Part shown: positions 1-9,949 of the stretch, piece by piece
Numbering within the stretch: position 1 is the stretch's first letter
Layout: the number at the start of each line of letters is the position of its first letter
Notes under the pieces: model-generated
What the model saw: only the letters and a program-made list of their open reading frames with translations
Told to the model about the DNA's origin: nothing
The model's database searches: none
Made by a program: the position numbers and the translations under genes
NCBI RefSeq assembly: GCF_021166585.1
Contig: NZ_JAJOZE010000002.1
Span: forward strand, 310,001-374,000
Length of the DNA stretch: 64,000 nucleotides
DNA from: Metabacillus kandeliae
GTDB lineage: Bacteria > Bacillota > Bacilli > Bacillales > Bacillaceae
Direction of reading: 5' to 3'

Positions 1-291
1 CGTCTCGCGCGCGACACGGACGGGAATTCTTCTGTCTGAGGAGCGAAATACAGCACCAGTGGCTCCGTGATCGTCATCGTCAGGGCGATGGACTTCGACG
101 GCAAGCAGCGGATGGACCCGCTGCAGCCTCTGCAGCGCCTGAGTCAGCTCCTCTTCAGAGACATCACGAGTCAGCACGGCTGCCAGGGAAAATTGGACAG
201 GGTTGCGATGCATATAAAGATCAATGATGCGTTCGAATGCACCGAGGGGACGAAGGTACTGTTCTGTGGTGCTGCCGGAAACTTGAGACAT
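1..291 (-). CDS. Condensation-domain / PapA-like acyltransferase, N-terminal part
   Basis: The gene runs off the left edge; only the first 97 codons are visible. A good ribosome binding site (AAGGAG) lies upstream of the ATG at 291. The translated start (PLGAFERIIDLYMHR, then a segment ending in LQRVHPLLAVEV) is typical of the N-terminus of the condensation-domain superfamily, which includes NRPS C domains, alcohol acetyltransferases and PapA-type acyltransferases. The catalytic HxxxD motif would lie further in and is outside the window, so the acyl donor and acceptor cannot be inferred. Confidence 0.6.
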   Translation of the reverse strand, partial: MSQVSGSTTEQYLRPLGAFERIIDLYMHRNPVQFSLAAVLTRDVSEEELTQALQRLQRVHPLLAVEVHRPDDDDHGATGAVFRSSDRRIPVRVARET

Positions 292-553
292 AGTGATCTA
301 CTCCTTTTTTTATCGTTTCAATAACATACAGGATCACATGCAGGCTGGTATTCTGATGTTGCATTAACAAGTGGGTTTCAGCTCAGATGGCAACTCTGAT
401 ATATGTAGGGATCCATTTTCCGAGGCGGCTACTGTCTATGAGGGAAGGGGCGTAATCTACTAAACTTACTTTTTTCATCACAAATTCTTCCAAAATCATC
501 ATACAGCTATTCACTTACCCCTGTTGAGGTTGCATAAACCGCTTTATTATCTC

Positions 554-576
554 GGAAGCAGAGGGACGGTTCTTTT
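554..576. repeat. REP-like sequence, copy 1
   Basis: This 23-nt sequence contains GGGACGGTTCTTTT and is identical to 8970-8992. Such GGGACGGTT/AACCGTCCC sequences are dispersed in many Bacillus chromosomes, often as hairpins linked to Y1 (REP-type) transposases. This copy lacks the opposite hairpin arm nearby, so it may be half an element. Confidence 0.55.
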
Positions 577-679
577 CAATGCGATCCATTAATAATAGCT
601 ATCCGAATTTTTGAACTCTGTGACTCCATCGGTGCCGACACAAAAAACAGACGCAGCAGATCATCTGTATCGAAAGCAA

Positions 680-710
680 AAGGGCCGGCTCTCAGCAGAA
701 CCGCCCCCTT
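680..710 (-). terminator. Probable terminator of map
   Basis: A GC-rich stem read on the minus strand (AAGGGGGCGG pairing with CCGGCCCTT) is followed by TTTTGCTTTC, about 40 nt after the map stop codon. It has the form of an intrinsic terminator, with an imperfect stem. Confidence 0.55.
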
Positions 711-750
711 GCAATGTAGACTTATTTCGTTTTAAGATCTCCCTATACCA

Positions 751-2075
<1,325 letters not shown>

Positions 2076-5000
2076 ATGAAAGCAAACAAGCCTACTAAAG
2101 TTTTATCCGTCACCATGGCCCTTTGTTTAGTTGTACCCAGTGCACTGCCGCTTTTTCCGTCAAAAAGCCACGCAGAAAGCCTGGTTGTAAACAATCCAGC
2201 CGGTTCTACTGTTCCATTAGAGGGAACCACCGACCCTTCCAATCCCCAAACAGCTGATGCGCCGAATACGGAGGTGGAATCAGGAAGTGCAAGCACCGCA
2301 AACCCTGCATCCGGTACGACCAGCGGCAGTACTAATTCCGATACGCACTCAAGCGAAGAAACAACTCCAGCTGGCAATACGGAAACTACCCCATCAGCCA
2401 ATGAAGGGAAAAGCTCTGCGGGAGCTCAGAACCAGGATCCAAATCATGCTGCTGTAAACCAAGTACCGGTTATTGAGCACACACCTGTAACAACAGCCAG
2501 TGCCTTGCAGGATCTGAAAATTTCAGCTGCTATTACTGACGATAATGAATTATTCGAAGCCAAGCTTTTCTATCAAACTGGCAGCAATGCAGAGTTCAAG
2601 TCACTTTCTATGATAAAAGGAAACGGCTCATCCTATGAAGCTGTCATTCCAAAAGAAGAGCTTGTCTCACCTGCTCTTACCTATTACATAGAGGTAAAGG
2701 ATTCTGCCAACACAACCGTTTACCCGACAGATCAATCCAAGCAAGCTGTTTCTATCACTGATTTGGCGACGGAAAACTTCAACCATTATCCTAAACTGTT
2801 AATCACTGAAATCAGTCCGGATTCAATGGCAAGCGGTACAGATCAATTTGAGTATTTTGAGGTTTATAACAATACTGATAAGCCTATGGACTTATCCAAA
2901 TACTCTTTTATTTATCATTACACGACAGGCACTACTGATATCCCTTTAACTCTTCCAAAGGCAACACTTGAGCCGAAAGAAACGAAAGTATTTTGGTTCA
3001 ACACAGGAAATAAAACTTTAAGTGACTTTAATGCTGAATTCCACGTGAACTTAACAGGAAATCAGGTGGTTCCTTTTACAAGCGCCGGCTTTAGTGGTTT
3101 TGCTAACGGCGGAAATCGCGCTGTTGTTGTCAAAGATCCCCTCCAAAATGAAGAAGTGGTCTCTGCAAGCTATGTCCAGGCAGATGAAGGACCAGGCCTT
3201 ACAGCTGTATACAAGTACCCTGCTTCCGGAACGGCAATGAGCATTTTCAAGCAAAAAGCGAATCCAACTCCAGGGACACTGGAAGATGGACAAGTTCCCG
3301 CTCAGCCTGTAAGTGTTTCTGATCAGGAAAAGGATACGGCTCCTCCTGTTATCGAGCACACTCCAATAGCAGCAGCCGAGGGATTTGCAGCTGTAAAAGT
3401 TCAGGCTAAAGTCACCGATGATAAAGCAGCAGCACCTGCAGTAAAGCTTTATTATAAGAAGAAAAGCGAAGCGGCGTTCCATTCTGAGGACATGTTTTTA
3501 AGCGAGCAAACGCCTTCCCTGTTTGAATCGGAAATTCCGGCAGTATCTGTAACTGAAGATCTTGTCTACTATATTGAAGCAGCAGACGGCACAAATACAG
3601 TTAAAACAGACGAGGCTGAAATAACAGTACAAAACACTGAGCTAAATTATGACAAGCTTCCAAGTCTGCTTATTACAGAGATTGTTCCTGATTCAACTAA
3701 TGTAGGAACGGCAGACGGCTATGAATTTATTGAAGTATATAACAATACCGATAAAGATCTTAATTTCAAAGATTACAAGCTTCAGTATCGTTACAGCAAA
3801 GATCCAAATACAGACGTAATCTGGGCATCAATCCCTGATGATGCGATTATTAAATCAAAGGGAACTTTGGTATTCTGGATTATTAACAGCCAAAACCGAA
3901 ATTCAACGGTTGCTGATTTTAACCAAAACTATGGCACCAACCTTGTGGAAAACCAGGATATTGTAAGAATCTATTCAGATGGGATGGCAAATTCATCTCT
4001 TAGAACATTGGTAGTTGCCACTAACAGTGATGAAGAAATCTCAGAAGCAAGCTATATGGATGAACCTGAAATTGATGATACAGCTGCGGATAAAGGCATT
4101 ATGTACCAATATCCTGTGGACGGCTCTAAAAACATGGTAAAAATCAGTTATGGCAAGGACATGGCTACACCAGGAAGTGTAACTGCTAAACAAGTTCCTG
4201 CCAAAACTGTAACTGTGCCGGATGACAATGAGAAGCCGGTTATCGAAAACCTGACAACCCAAACAACCGTTAAACAAAGCGAAAACATTAAAATCACTGC
4301 CGATGCCCAGGATAATATCCAGGTGAAAACTGTAGTTCTTTACTACAAGCTGGACGGGCAGCAGGACTTTACGAAAGTGCTTCTTCAAGAGGACTATAAC
4401 AATTTATTATTCAACCATGTTATTTACTCACCTGATTTAATCGGAAAGAAAAATGTAGAGTATTATTTTACTGCTTCTGACGGAAGCAACGAAGTGACAA
4501 GTGACCATTATAAGATCGATGTCACATCTGATAAGAGTGATGCCCCTTTAAGATTAAACGTGAAGGATGGACAAATTTTATCTGGAGAGCAAATCATTAA
4601 AGGCACCTCCTCTTCTGCAGCGTCAGACACTATCCAACTCTATATTGACGGAAAAGAGCAGAGCCAAGGAACCTACCATGCCGTGGAAGATGAAGCCTAC
4701 CTGGCATTTGATGTCAGCGGAGTAAATACATTCTTCCAAAACGGAGTCACTATGGGAGATGAGGTACTCCATATTTTTGATGACTTTATTGCTGATTGGC
4801 AAACCATAACAGTTCCTATAGATCCAAATAAATTGCAATTAGGAAACAATGTTTTCACGATCCGCTCTGGTGACAAAGTTTCGCCGTTCATTACGGAGAA
4901 AACTGAAAACCGCGATGATTATAAGGTAAAAAACGTCCGATTGGTTTTATCTGACGGAACAACAATCAAAGACGCTGCATACTCAAATCCAGCAACTGCG

Positions 5001-7772
5001 ATTGCAATGAATGATGCCCATGCAGCTCAGGATTTCACATTTGCCCTGTCAGATAGTGAAGTCCCTTCTAAAGCTTTTAAATGGAACACGGAAGATGCAG
5101 GTGATGGAACGCATACTGTTAAAATTACTGACGGGGTGAATGAGGATATTACAGCAGAGGTAAAGGTTGATAATACCGCACCTGCTATTGTACCGACCAT
5201 TGAAAAGGATAAAGACTATAAAGGCGAATTTACTATTGATGCGGCTGTTACTGATGAAATTGCAGGGGTTGAAAACCAGGAAGTAAAACTGGATGACAAA
5301 GTAATTGCTGTACCTCTGAAAACAGCTTCATCTCAACTTGCACCTGGCAGCCATTCTTTAGAGATTACAGCCAGTGACAAAGCCGGAAATACTTCAAAAA
5401 TGGCAGTGCCATTTTCAGTCGCGAATGAAAATCCGGCAAAGCCGGAACTTATTTCACCTGCTGACGGAGCTGGAAGCATTGTGGGAAGTCCTCAGCTGAA
5501 AGTAAAAGTAGTAGATCCTACCAATGATGATATGAACGTAAGCTTTTACAGAGGGTATACATATAATGCCGCTAATAAAGCAAGCGTAAAAGCCTTTAAA
5601 AACACAGCAGAGGTTGAACCGCCGCAAACCATGGCTCCTGAGGGCGAAACGGCGATGACAGATGATGAATTGGAAAAAGTGTCTTCTGTTGATGGACAAT
5701 ACCTAAAGACAGAATCCAGTACTAAGTTCCCGTATCACCGTTTTGATGTAACCCTTGACAGTTCAGTAGACAATACCGATATCGTGGAATTGAACTGGGC
5801 CGGTAAGTCTTTAAATGGCAGAAAAGTAACCATGTATGCGTGGAGTTATGATCAAAACCGCTGGATGCCTCTTGTATTTAAAATTGCAGGAGATGAAGAT
5901 TTTACGCTGAAAGCCAATGTAAAAGTGGACGAGTTTTCAAAGGATCATAGAGTTCATGTCATGATTCAGGATGAGATTCCTTCTTCTCCGGACGACTATG
6001 ATTATACGTTTGTTTGGATGTCTGATACGCAATATTATTCAGAAAGCTATCCGTGGATTTATGACAAAGAAACAAGCTGGATTGCTAAAAATCAAGATGC
6101 GTTGAAGATTAAATACGTGATCCATACCGGAGACCTGGTGGATGAAGCGGACAAGCCTTATCAGTGGGAAAATGCCGATAAGTATATGAGAGTCCTGGAT
6201 GATGCCAATGTCCCATACGGTGTTCTTGCCGGAAACCATGATGTAGGGCATAAATCCGAAGACTATACGGAGTACTACAAATATTTTGGAGATCAGCGCT
6301 TTAAAGATAAGAGCTATGTAGGAGAATCTTATAAAAATAACAAAGGTCATTATGATTTAATCTCCGCAGGAGGAAACGATTATATTATTGTATATATGGG
6401 CTGGGGCATAACCGACGAGGATATTGCCTGGATGAACAAAGTCCTTGCTGAGCACCCTGACCGGAAAGCTATTTTAAACTTCCATGAATACTTGCTTGCC
6501 TCAGGTTCACGCAGTCCGATAGGCGACAAGATATATAATGAAGTCATCCTGCCTAACAAAAACGTGTTTGCTGCCCTTTGCGGACATTATCATGAAAGCA
6601 AAGAATTAGTGGATGAAGTAGATGACAATGGAGATGGAACTCCTGACCGTAAAGTGTATCAAATTCTGGCCGACTATCAGGGCGGACCGGAAGGCGGACA
6701 AGGATATATGCGCCTTCTGCATTTTGACACAGATCATAACCGTGTCATTGTAAACACTTATTCACCTTATATGAACGATTATAACTTCTATGATGAGGAC
6801 AAGTATCCAGGAAAAGACGAATTCATTCTAGACCTGAATCTTGAGCCTGAAAACAAAGTAGTGGAAACAGACAGCTTCTCAGTTAACGTCTATACAGACA
6901 CAAAAATCGGTTCTGTCGATCAAGTGAAGAGCGGAAATACTGCGGAAGTAAGCTGGAATGGTTTGGCTGGTGCTAACACCTACTCCTGGTACGCAGTCGC
7001 TGAAGATCATTATACCGGGAAATCCACTTCTGACGTCTGGTCCTTCGCAAAAGGAACGGATGTTGTGACAAATCCGGGCGGCGGCACTACTCAGCCTGGT
7101 GATGGCTCTGGCAATCCGGACGGCGGCACTACTCAGCCTGGTGACGGCTCTGGCAACCCGGGCAACAATGATAAGCCTGAGGTGAAACCTGTCCAAGGGC
7201 AGCCAACAGCTCTTGAATTGAAACCAGAAATAAACAAGGCTCCGGTAGCACGCATGGAAATTAAAAAAGAAGTACCGCTTTACAAGAAGAAAGCCGATGG
7301 TACTTATACCAAATCAGGTCTTACTGCAGACCCTGGAAATGTATATGTATACGGTAAAACAGACGGTGCCTACAACGTTGGCGGAGACTACTACATCCTT
7401 GATAAGGACAGCAGAACTCCGCGGATTGGACGTATTCTTATTAAAGATACGATGAAAATGTATACACCAGACGGCAAGCTGTTCCGCACCCTTGAAGCCG
7501 GGGAAGCTGTTAGAGTTTACGGCTATGACGGCGAATCATTTGATGTGGGCGGCGGCTATTATGTAGAAAAAGAGAAAGACACACTATTCTACACTGGGCT
7601 TATTGATGTATTAAACGATCTTAAGCTTTATGACGAAAATGGCAAGGCAGCCAAAACCCTTAAAAAAGGAAGCCAATACCGTGCTTATGATATAATTGGC
7701 GACAAAATTTATATGGGCGGCGGATATTACGTAATGGCTGACAAATCAAAACTGTACTACAACAGCAACTAA
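2076..7772 (+). CDS. Giant secreted metallophosphoesterase with lamin-tail domains
   Basis: The 1898-residue protein begins with a Sec signal peptide (basic MKANKPTK, hydrophobic core, Ala-rich cleavage region near residue 33). A Ser/Thr-rich linker follows, then alternating Ig-like segments (VIEHTP...DD repeats near 130 and 425, and a third near 720) and two lamin-tail domains (LLITEI near 240 and 529). A calcineurin-like phosphoesterase domain lies at about 1308-1510, with MSDTQ, TGDLVD, GNHDVGH and CGHYHE supplying the metal ligands. After a Gly/Pro linker, three C-terminal repeats of about 57 residues (each ending near GGGYYV) may bind the wall. The layout resembles B. subtilis YvnB. No LPXTG or S-layer motif was seen. 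The substrate is unknown; extracellular phosphodiester or phosphate scavenging is an inference. The start codon follows GGAGG with long spacing (12 nt). Confidence 0.88.
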   Translation: MKANKPTKVLSVTMALCLVVPSALPLFPSKSHAESLVVNNPAGSTVPLEGTTDPSNPQTADAPNTEVESGSASTANPASGTTSGSTNSDTHSSEETTPAGNTETTPSANEGKSSAGAQNQDPNHAAVNQVPVIEHTPVTTASALQDLKISAAITDDNELFEAKLFYQTGSNAEFKSLSMIKGNGSSYEAVIPKEELVSPALTYYIEVKDSANTTVYPTDQSKQAVSITDLATENFNHYPKLLITEISPDSMASGTDQFEYFEVYNNTDKPMDLSKYSFIYHYTTGTTDIPLTLPKATLEPKETKVFWFNTGNKTLSDFNAEFHVNLTGNQVVPFTSAGFSGFANGGNRAVVVKDPLQNEEVVSASYVQADEGPGLTAVYKYPASGTAMSIFKQKANPTPGTLEDGQVPAQPVSVSDQEKDTAPPVIEHTPIAAAEGFAAVKVQAKVTDDKAAAPAVKLYYKKKSEAAFHSEDMFLSEQTPSLFESEIPAVSVTEDLVYYIEAADGTNTVKTDEAEITVQNTELNYDKLPSLLITEIVPDSTNVGTADGYEFIEVYNNTDKDLNFKDYKLQYRYSKDPNTDVIWASIPDDAIIKSKGTLVFWIINSQNRNSTVADFNQNYGTNLVENQDIVRIYSDGMANSSLRTLVVATNSDEEISEASYMDEPEIDDTAADKGIMYQYPVDGSKNMVKISYGKDMATPGSVTAKQVPAKTVTVPDDNEKPVIENLTTQTTVKQSENIKITADAQDNIQVKTVVLYYKLDGQQDFTKVLLQEDYNNLLFNHVIYSPDLIGKKNVEYYFTASDGSNEVTSDHYKIDVTSDKSDAPLRLNVKDGQILSGEQIIKGTSSSAASDTIQLYIDGKEQSQGTYHAVEDEAYLAFDVSGVNTFFQNGVTMGDEVLHIFDDFIADWQTITVPIDPNKLQLGNNVFTIRSGDKVSPFITEKTENRDDYKVKNVRLVLSDGTTIKDAAYSNPATAIAMNDAHAAQDFTFALSDSEVPSKAFKWNTEDAGDGTHTVKITDGVNEDITAEVKVDNTAPAIVPTIEKDKDYKGEFTIDAAVTDEIAGVENQEVKLDDKVIAVPLKTASSQLAPGSHSLEITASDKAGNTSKMAVPFSVANENPAKPELISPADGAGSIVGSPQLKVKVVDPTNDDMNVSFYRGYTYNAANKASVKAFKNTAEVEPPQTMAPEGETAMTDDELEKVSSVDGQYLKTESSTKFPYHRFDVTLDSSVDNTDIVELNWAGKSLNGRKVTMYAWSYDQNRWMPLVFKIAGDEDFTLKANVKVDEFSKDHRVHVMIQDEIPSSPDDYDYTFVWMSDTQYYSESYPWIYDKETSWIAKNQDALKIKYVIHTGDLVDEADKPYQWENADKYMRVLDDANVPYGVLAGNHDVGHKSEDYTEYYKYFGDQRFKDKSYVGESYKNNKGHYDLISAGGNDYIIVYMGWGITDEDIAWMNKVLAEHPDRKAILNFHEYLLASGSRSPIGDKIYNEVILPNKNVFAALCGHYHESKELVDEVDDNGDGTPDRKVYQILADYQGGPEGGQGYMRLLHFDTDHNRVIVNTYSPYMNDYNFYDEDKYPGKDEFILDLNLEPENKVVETDSFSVNVYTDTKIGSVDQVKSGNTAEVSWNGLAGANTYSWYAVAEDHYTGKSTSDVWSFAKGTDVVTNPGGGTTQPGDGSGNPDGGTTQPGDGSGNPGNNDKPEVKPVQGQPTALELKPEINKAPVARMEIKKEVPLYKKKADGTYTKSGLTADPGNVYVYGKTDGAYNVGGDYYILDKDSRTPRIGRILIKDTMKMYTPDGKLFRTLEAGEAVRVYGYDGESFDVGGGYYVEKEKDTLFYTGLIDVLNDLKLYDENGKAAKTLKKGSQYRAYDIIGDKIYMGGGYYVMADKSKLYYNSN
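7080..7163 (+). repeat. Tandem 42-bp repeat, two copies
   Basis: Two adjacent 42-nt copies with three differences encode a GGTTQPGDGSGNP linker between the phosphoesterase domain and the C-terminal repeats. Such a repeat could change copy number by slippage. Confidence 0.85.
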
Positions 7773-7780
7773 TTATAAAA

Positions 7781-7841
7781 AAACCAAAAACTGCACCCCC
7801 TTGTTCGAACCACATGACAAGGAAGGTGCAGTTTTTGGTTT
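7781..7841 (+). terminator. Hairpin after the phosphoesterase gene
   Basis: A perfect 17-bp inverted repeat (7781-7797 with 7825-7841) encloses a 27-nt loop shortly after the stop codon. The right arm carries its own T-run, so it can end transcription on the plus strand, and by symmetry on the minus strand. The near-palindrome GGGACTGTCCC follows at 7844-7854 and resembles dispersed Bacillus REP-like sequences. Confidence 0.6.
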
Positions 7842-8143
7842 GGGGGACTGTCCCACTGGCCTTGTAAGACTTTAAAATAATTCGATATTTTCAAAAATGA
7901 GATTTTATACACAACAAAAAAACTCCTATTGTAGAAGTTGTTGATCTTGTTTTGTTCCCTTAAACAAACAAGTCTTCTACAAAGGAGTAAATAGCTTGAG
8001 GAGAGAGGGAATGAAATAGAATGGATTCAGTAAGAAAATTCGTCAGAAGACGCTTTTCAATCTACATCTCTAATTAATTTTCCGAGATTAGACCGCTGAA
8101 TCAATATTCAAACACAGAGTATGGTCAAAGGACCATTACGGTA
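7842..8143. other. Intergenic region with a second inverted repeat
   Basis: No gene was seen. Arms at 7922-7937 and 7974-7988 (ACTCCT...TTGTAGAAG and its complement, one unpaired base) form a hairpin around about 36 nt that also contains a weaker internal pairing. It may be a remnant of a small mobile element; no transposase is present. Confidence 0.4.
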
Positions 8144-8479
8144 TTATTTTTGATTTTCTTCTCCCCACTCACATAACTGTTCCAGGATAGGAAGGATCGT
8201 TTCTGCTTTATGAGTAAGACTGTACTCAACTTTAGGAGGGATTTGAGGATACTCTTTACGGTTGACCATCCCAGCTGCTTCTAATTCTTTAAGTTGTGTA
8301 CTTAGTGTTTTAAAGGTAATGGTTCCAATTCTATTTTTGATTTCGTTAAAACGCATAACTTGATTTTCTGATAAGAGATAAAGAATCAGCATTTTCCATT
8401 TTCCACCTATTACAGACATTGTATAACCAAAAGGCGTTTCATGAATATTACCTTTTTTCTCAAAATCACTCATGCTCAT
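8144..8479 (-). CDS. HxlR-family winged-helix transcriptional regulator
   Basis: The 111-residue product has the HxlR signature: PFGYTMSVIGGKWKMLILYLL, then RFNEIKNRI, TLSTQLKELEAAGMVNRKEY and KVEYSLT, a winged helix that binds palindromic operators as a dimer. The ATG at 8479 is preferred because AAAGGA lies 11 nt upstream; an in-frame GTG at 8488 sits too close to that site. The N-terminal redox cysteine found in YodB/HypR-type members is absent, so thiol sensing by that route is unlikely. The gene is divergent from ridA across 106 nt, so it probably controls itself and its neighbour. Confidence 0.85.
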   Translation of the reverse strand: MSMSDFEKKGNIHETPFGYTMSVIGGKWKMLILYLLSENQVMRFNEIKNRIGTITFKTLSTQLKELEAAGMVNRKEYPQIPPKVEYSLTHKAETILPILEQLCEWGEENQK

Positions 8480-8585
8480 AATGGTCACTATCCTTTCTGG
8501 TAGTATCTATCAAAAAAGTGCGTACTGTTTTTTCATTAAAACCCATTTTATACTTACCATAGTTCTTAAAAAAGGAGAGATTAAA

Positions 8586-8969
8586 ATGAACAATATTAAA
8601 ACTTATAATCACGACCTTTGGGATCACGGAATTTCTCAGGGTTACCGTGTGGATCATACAATTTATATCTCGGGGCAATTTTCTCACAATGAGAAAGGGA
8701 ATTTCATTGGTGAGGCCGACATCAAAACTCAAACAGAGCAAACTCTTAAGAATTTAGATCATGTTTTGAAAGGGTTTGGCGTCACGAAGTTCAACCTCGC
8801 TTATGTTGAAATCTATCTAACTCAACCACCAGCACACGCTGAGGAAGTCATTAATATGTTTAAAGCATATGTAGACACACATCGACCGGCTGGCAGCTTA
8901 ATAGGAGCGAACCACTTAGCATTCCCTGGCCAGCTTATTGAAATTGCTGCGATCGCACACTCCAGTTAA
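8586..8969 (+). CDS. RidA-family (YjgF/UK114) protein
   Basis: This 127-residue protein starts at the ATG that follows AAAGGAGAG. The RidA core is recognisable: YISGQFSHNEKGNFIG, then QTEQTLKNLDHVLKGFG, VEIYLT, and the C-terminal HRPAGSLIG...LIEIAAIAH carrying the usual active-site arginine. RidA proteins form trimers that deaminate reactive enamine/imine intermediates; many paralogues act on other small molecules, so the substrate here is open. Its divergent partner is a HxlR regulator, a common arrangement for inducible detoxification genes. Confidence 0.85.
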   Translation: MNNIKTYNHDLWDHGISQGYRVDHTIYISGQFSHNEKGNFIGEADIKTQTEQTLKNLDHVLKGFGVTKFNLAYVEIYLTQPPAHAEEVINMFKAYVDTHRPAGSLIGANHLAFPGQLIEIAAIAHSS

Positions 8970-9018
8970 GGAAGCAGAGGGACGGTTCTTTTGCTTCCTT
9001 AGCAGCAGAAACCGTCCC
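8970..9018. repeat. REP-like hairpin, copy 2
   Basis: The first 23 nt are identical to 554-576. GGGACGGTT (8979-8987) pairs with AACCGTCCC (9010-9018), so a complete hairpin unit lies right after the ridA stop codon and may serve as its terminator. Confidence 0.6.
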
Positions 9019-9104
9019 AGTGTTTACCTCAACCATTATTTGTTGTTTAAATATGCAAAATCATGAAACTGGTATTGCATGCAACTCTCTTATATAATAC
9101 CTTT

Positions 9105-9353
9105 TTATATTTTTTTATATTGTGGATTATGATGTCTTCTGCATCCAAACAAATAACATCCTTTTTCAATAGGTGGGTCGAATAGTATTGGAGGACGATT
9201 AACTTCCATGACCCCCTTAACAGAACGTTTTAAATAGTCTATGTCATTGTTTAATCCATCAATATATTCTTCTTTTACTCCGGGTTTCCATTCCCCATCA
9301 TCTATAAGAGCCTCATTTAATTCTTTATATAAAAAAGAGCGAGCACAAGGCAT
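9105..9353 (-). CDS. Small hypothetical protein, possibly truncated
   Basis: The 82-residue frame has a plausible hydrophilic composition and a C-terminal CYLFGCRRHH cluster that could bind a metal. No family is recognised. The frame stays open upstream to about 9380, where the serine-recombinase fragment begins, so the 5' end may have been removed by an insertion or deletion. Its ribosome binding site is weak. Confidence 0.3.
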   Translation of the reverse strand: MPCARSFLYKELNEALIDDGEWKPGVKEEYIDGLNNDIDYLKRSVKGVMEVNRPPILFDPPIEKGCYLFGCRRHHNPQYKKI

Positions 9354-9361
9354 CACTCTCT

Positions 9362-9526
9362 CAGAAAAACTTAGGACATAAATATAATCGACTTAAAAAT
9401 CTACTTACTCGTTTTTCACCCTTAACCGATGAGACAGAAGAAATGCTTCATTATCTAGTAGAGAGAATCGATGTTGATGAAAAGGGCAATCCTTTAATTA
9501 CCTACAAGTTAGAAATACAAGTTTAG
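9362..9526 (+). pseudogene. C-terminal fragment of a large serine recombinase
   Basis: About 54 codons ending in TAG at 9524-9526 read as the tail of a large serine recombinase: RFSPLTDETEEMLHYLVERI, then DVDEKGNPLITYKL. The catalytic N-terminal domain is missing. The fragment ends against the displaced 3' end of rlmD and points towards it. Serine-recombinase elements are known to insert into the 3' end of rlmD/rumA-type genes, so this is probably a relic of an older element at the same site. Identification rests on a short segment. Confidence 0.5.
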
Positions 9527-9581
9527 CTATGTGCATCCTCTTTTAAAATCATCTGCGACACACACTCAACATGCATAGTAT
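9523..9581 (-). pseudogene. Displaced chromosomal 3' end of rlmD
   Basis: Read on the minus strand, 9576-9523 encodes MHVECVSQMILKEDAHS and a stop. This matches the C-terminal motif of TrmA/RlmD methyltransferases (compare [12 protein letters not shown] at the end of the intact gene at 47553). It is on the chromosomal side of attL, as expected if the prophage supplied a new 3' end to rlmD and pushed the old one about 38 kb away. Confidence 0.65.
9565..9581. other. attL, left prophage attachment site
   Basis: CTCAACATGCATAGTAT matches CTCAATATGCATAGTAT at 47580-47596 with one mismatch. The mismatch separates the chromosomal (C) from the phage (T) version, so strand exchange took place in the identical 11 bases ATGCATAGTAT (9571-9581). 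Confidence 0.65.
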
Positions 9582-9696
9582 TGGCTATGGTGAAATTCCT
9601 TATTCCTCTGAACGGTTCAATATAGACTGCATCGGTTTTATTACCGGTGCTTTTTTCTTTATGGTAGTTTATTTTCCTTGAACTTGTCCACATTCC

Positions 9697-9722
9697 GTGG
9701 TCATTTTGTGGTCATGTGGTCA
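9697..9722 (+). repeat. GTGGTCA repeats, candidate integrase arm sites
   Basis: Three copies of GTGGTCA start at 9697, 9708 and 9716, about 120 bp inside attL. Related TGTGGGC and TGTGGTC plus an inverted GCCCACA lie at 47506-47529 next to attR. Paired arrays on the phage side of both att cores are what arm-type sites of a tyrosine integrase look like. Confidence 0.4.
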
Positions 9723-9729
9723 AGCTCAC

Positions 9730-9780
9730 AAAAGGTTACCTGTAGGTATGCTGCTCCAGTATACTCACGGGTAACCTTTT
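9730..9780. terminator. Hairpin near the left prophage end
   Basis: AAAAGGTTACC (9730-9740) pairs with GGTAACCTTTT (9770-9780) around a loop with some further pairing. T-rich ends on both strands would let it act as a bidirectional terminator isolating the prophage from outside transcription. From here to 9949 no gene is certain; short ATACACT-type repeats occur at about 9815, 9855 and 9879. Confidence 0.45.
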
Positions 9781-9949
9781 TATTTTAGCCGGACAGACAA
9801 CGAAAAGGTTACTCGTAAATACACTAACTTTGTAGATTTGAGTTTACCTGCTGATACACTCATGGATCTACTACTTGAAATACACTTATCCAAGCTGAAA
9901 CCCTTGCAGCAGCAAGAAAAACGAAAATTATTTAGAAAGAGGGATGAAG

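Larger units (their letters stand above)
292..750. other. Intergenic region, no gene seen
   Basis: No convincing coding frame lies between the acyltransferase start and the end of map. The region holds the promoter side of the acyltransferase gene, a REP-like sequence at 554-576 and the probable map terminator at 680-710. Confidence 0.5.

Noticed and set aside
2076-7772. 5'-nucleotidase/UshA-type enzyme
   Set aside because: The catalytic domain has the calcineurin motifs but the C-terminal 5'-nucleotidase domain is absent; repeats follow instead.
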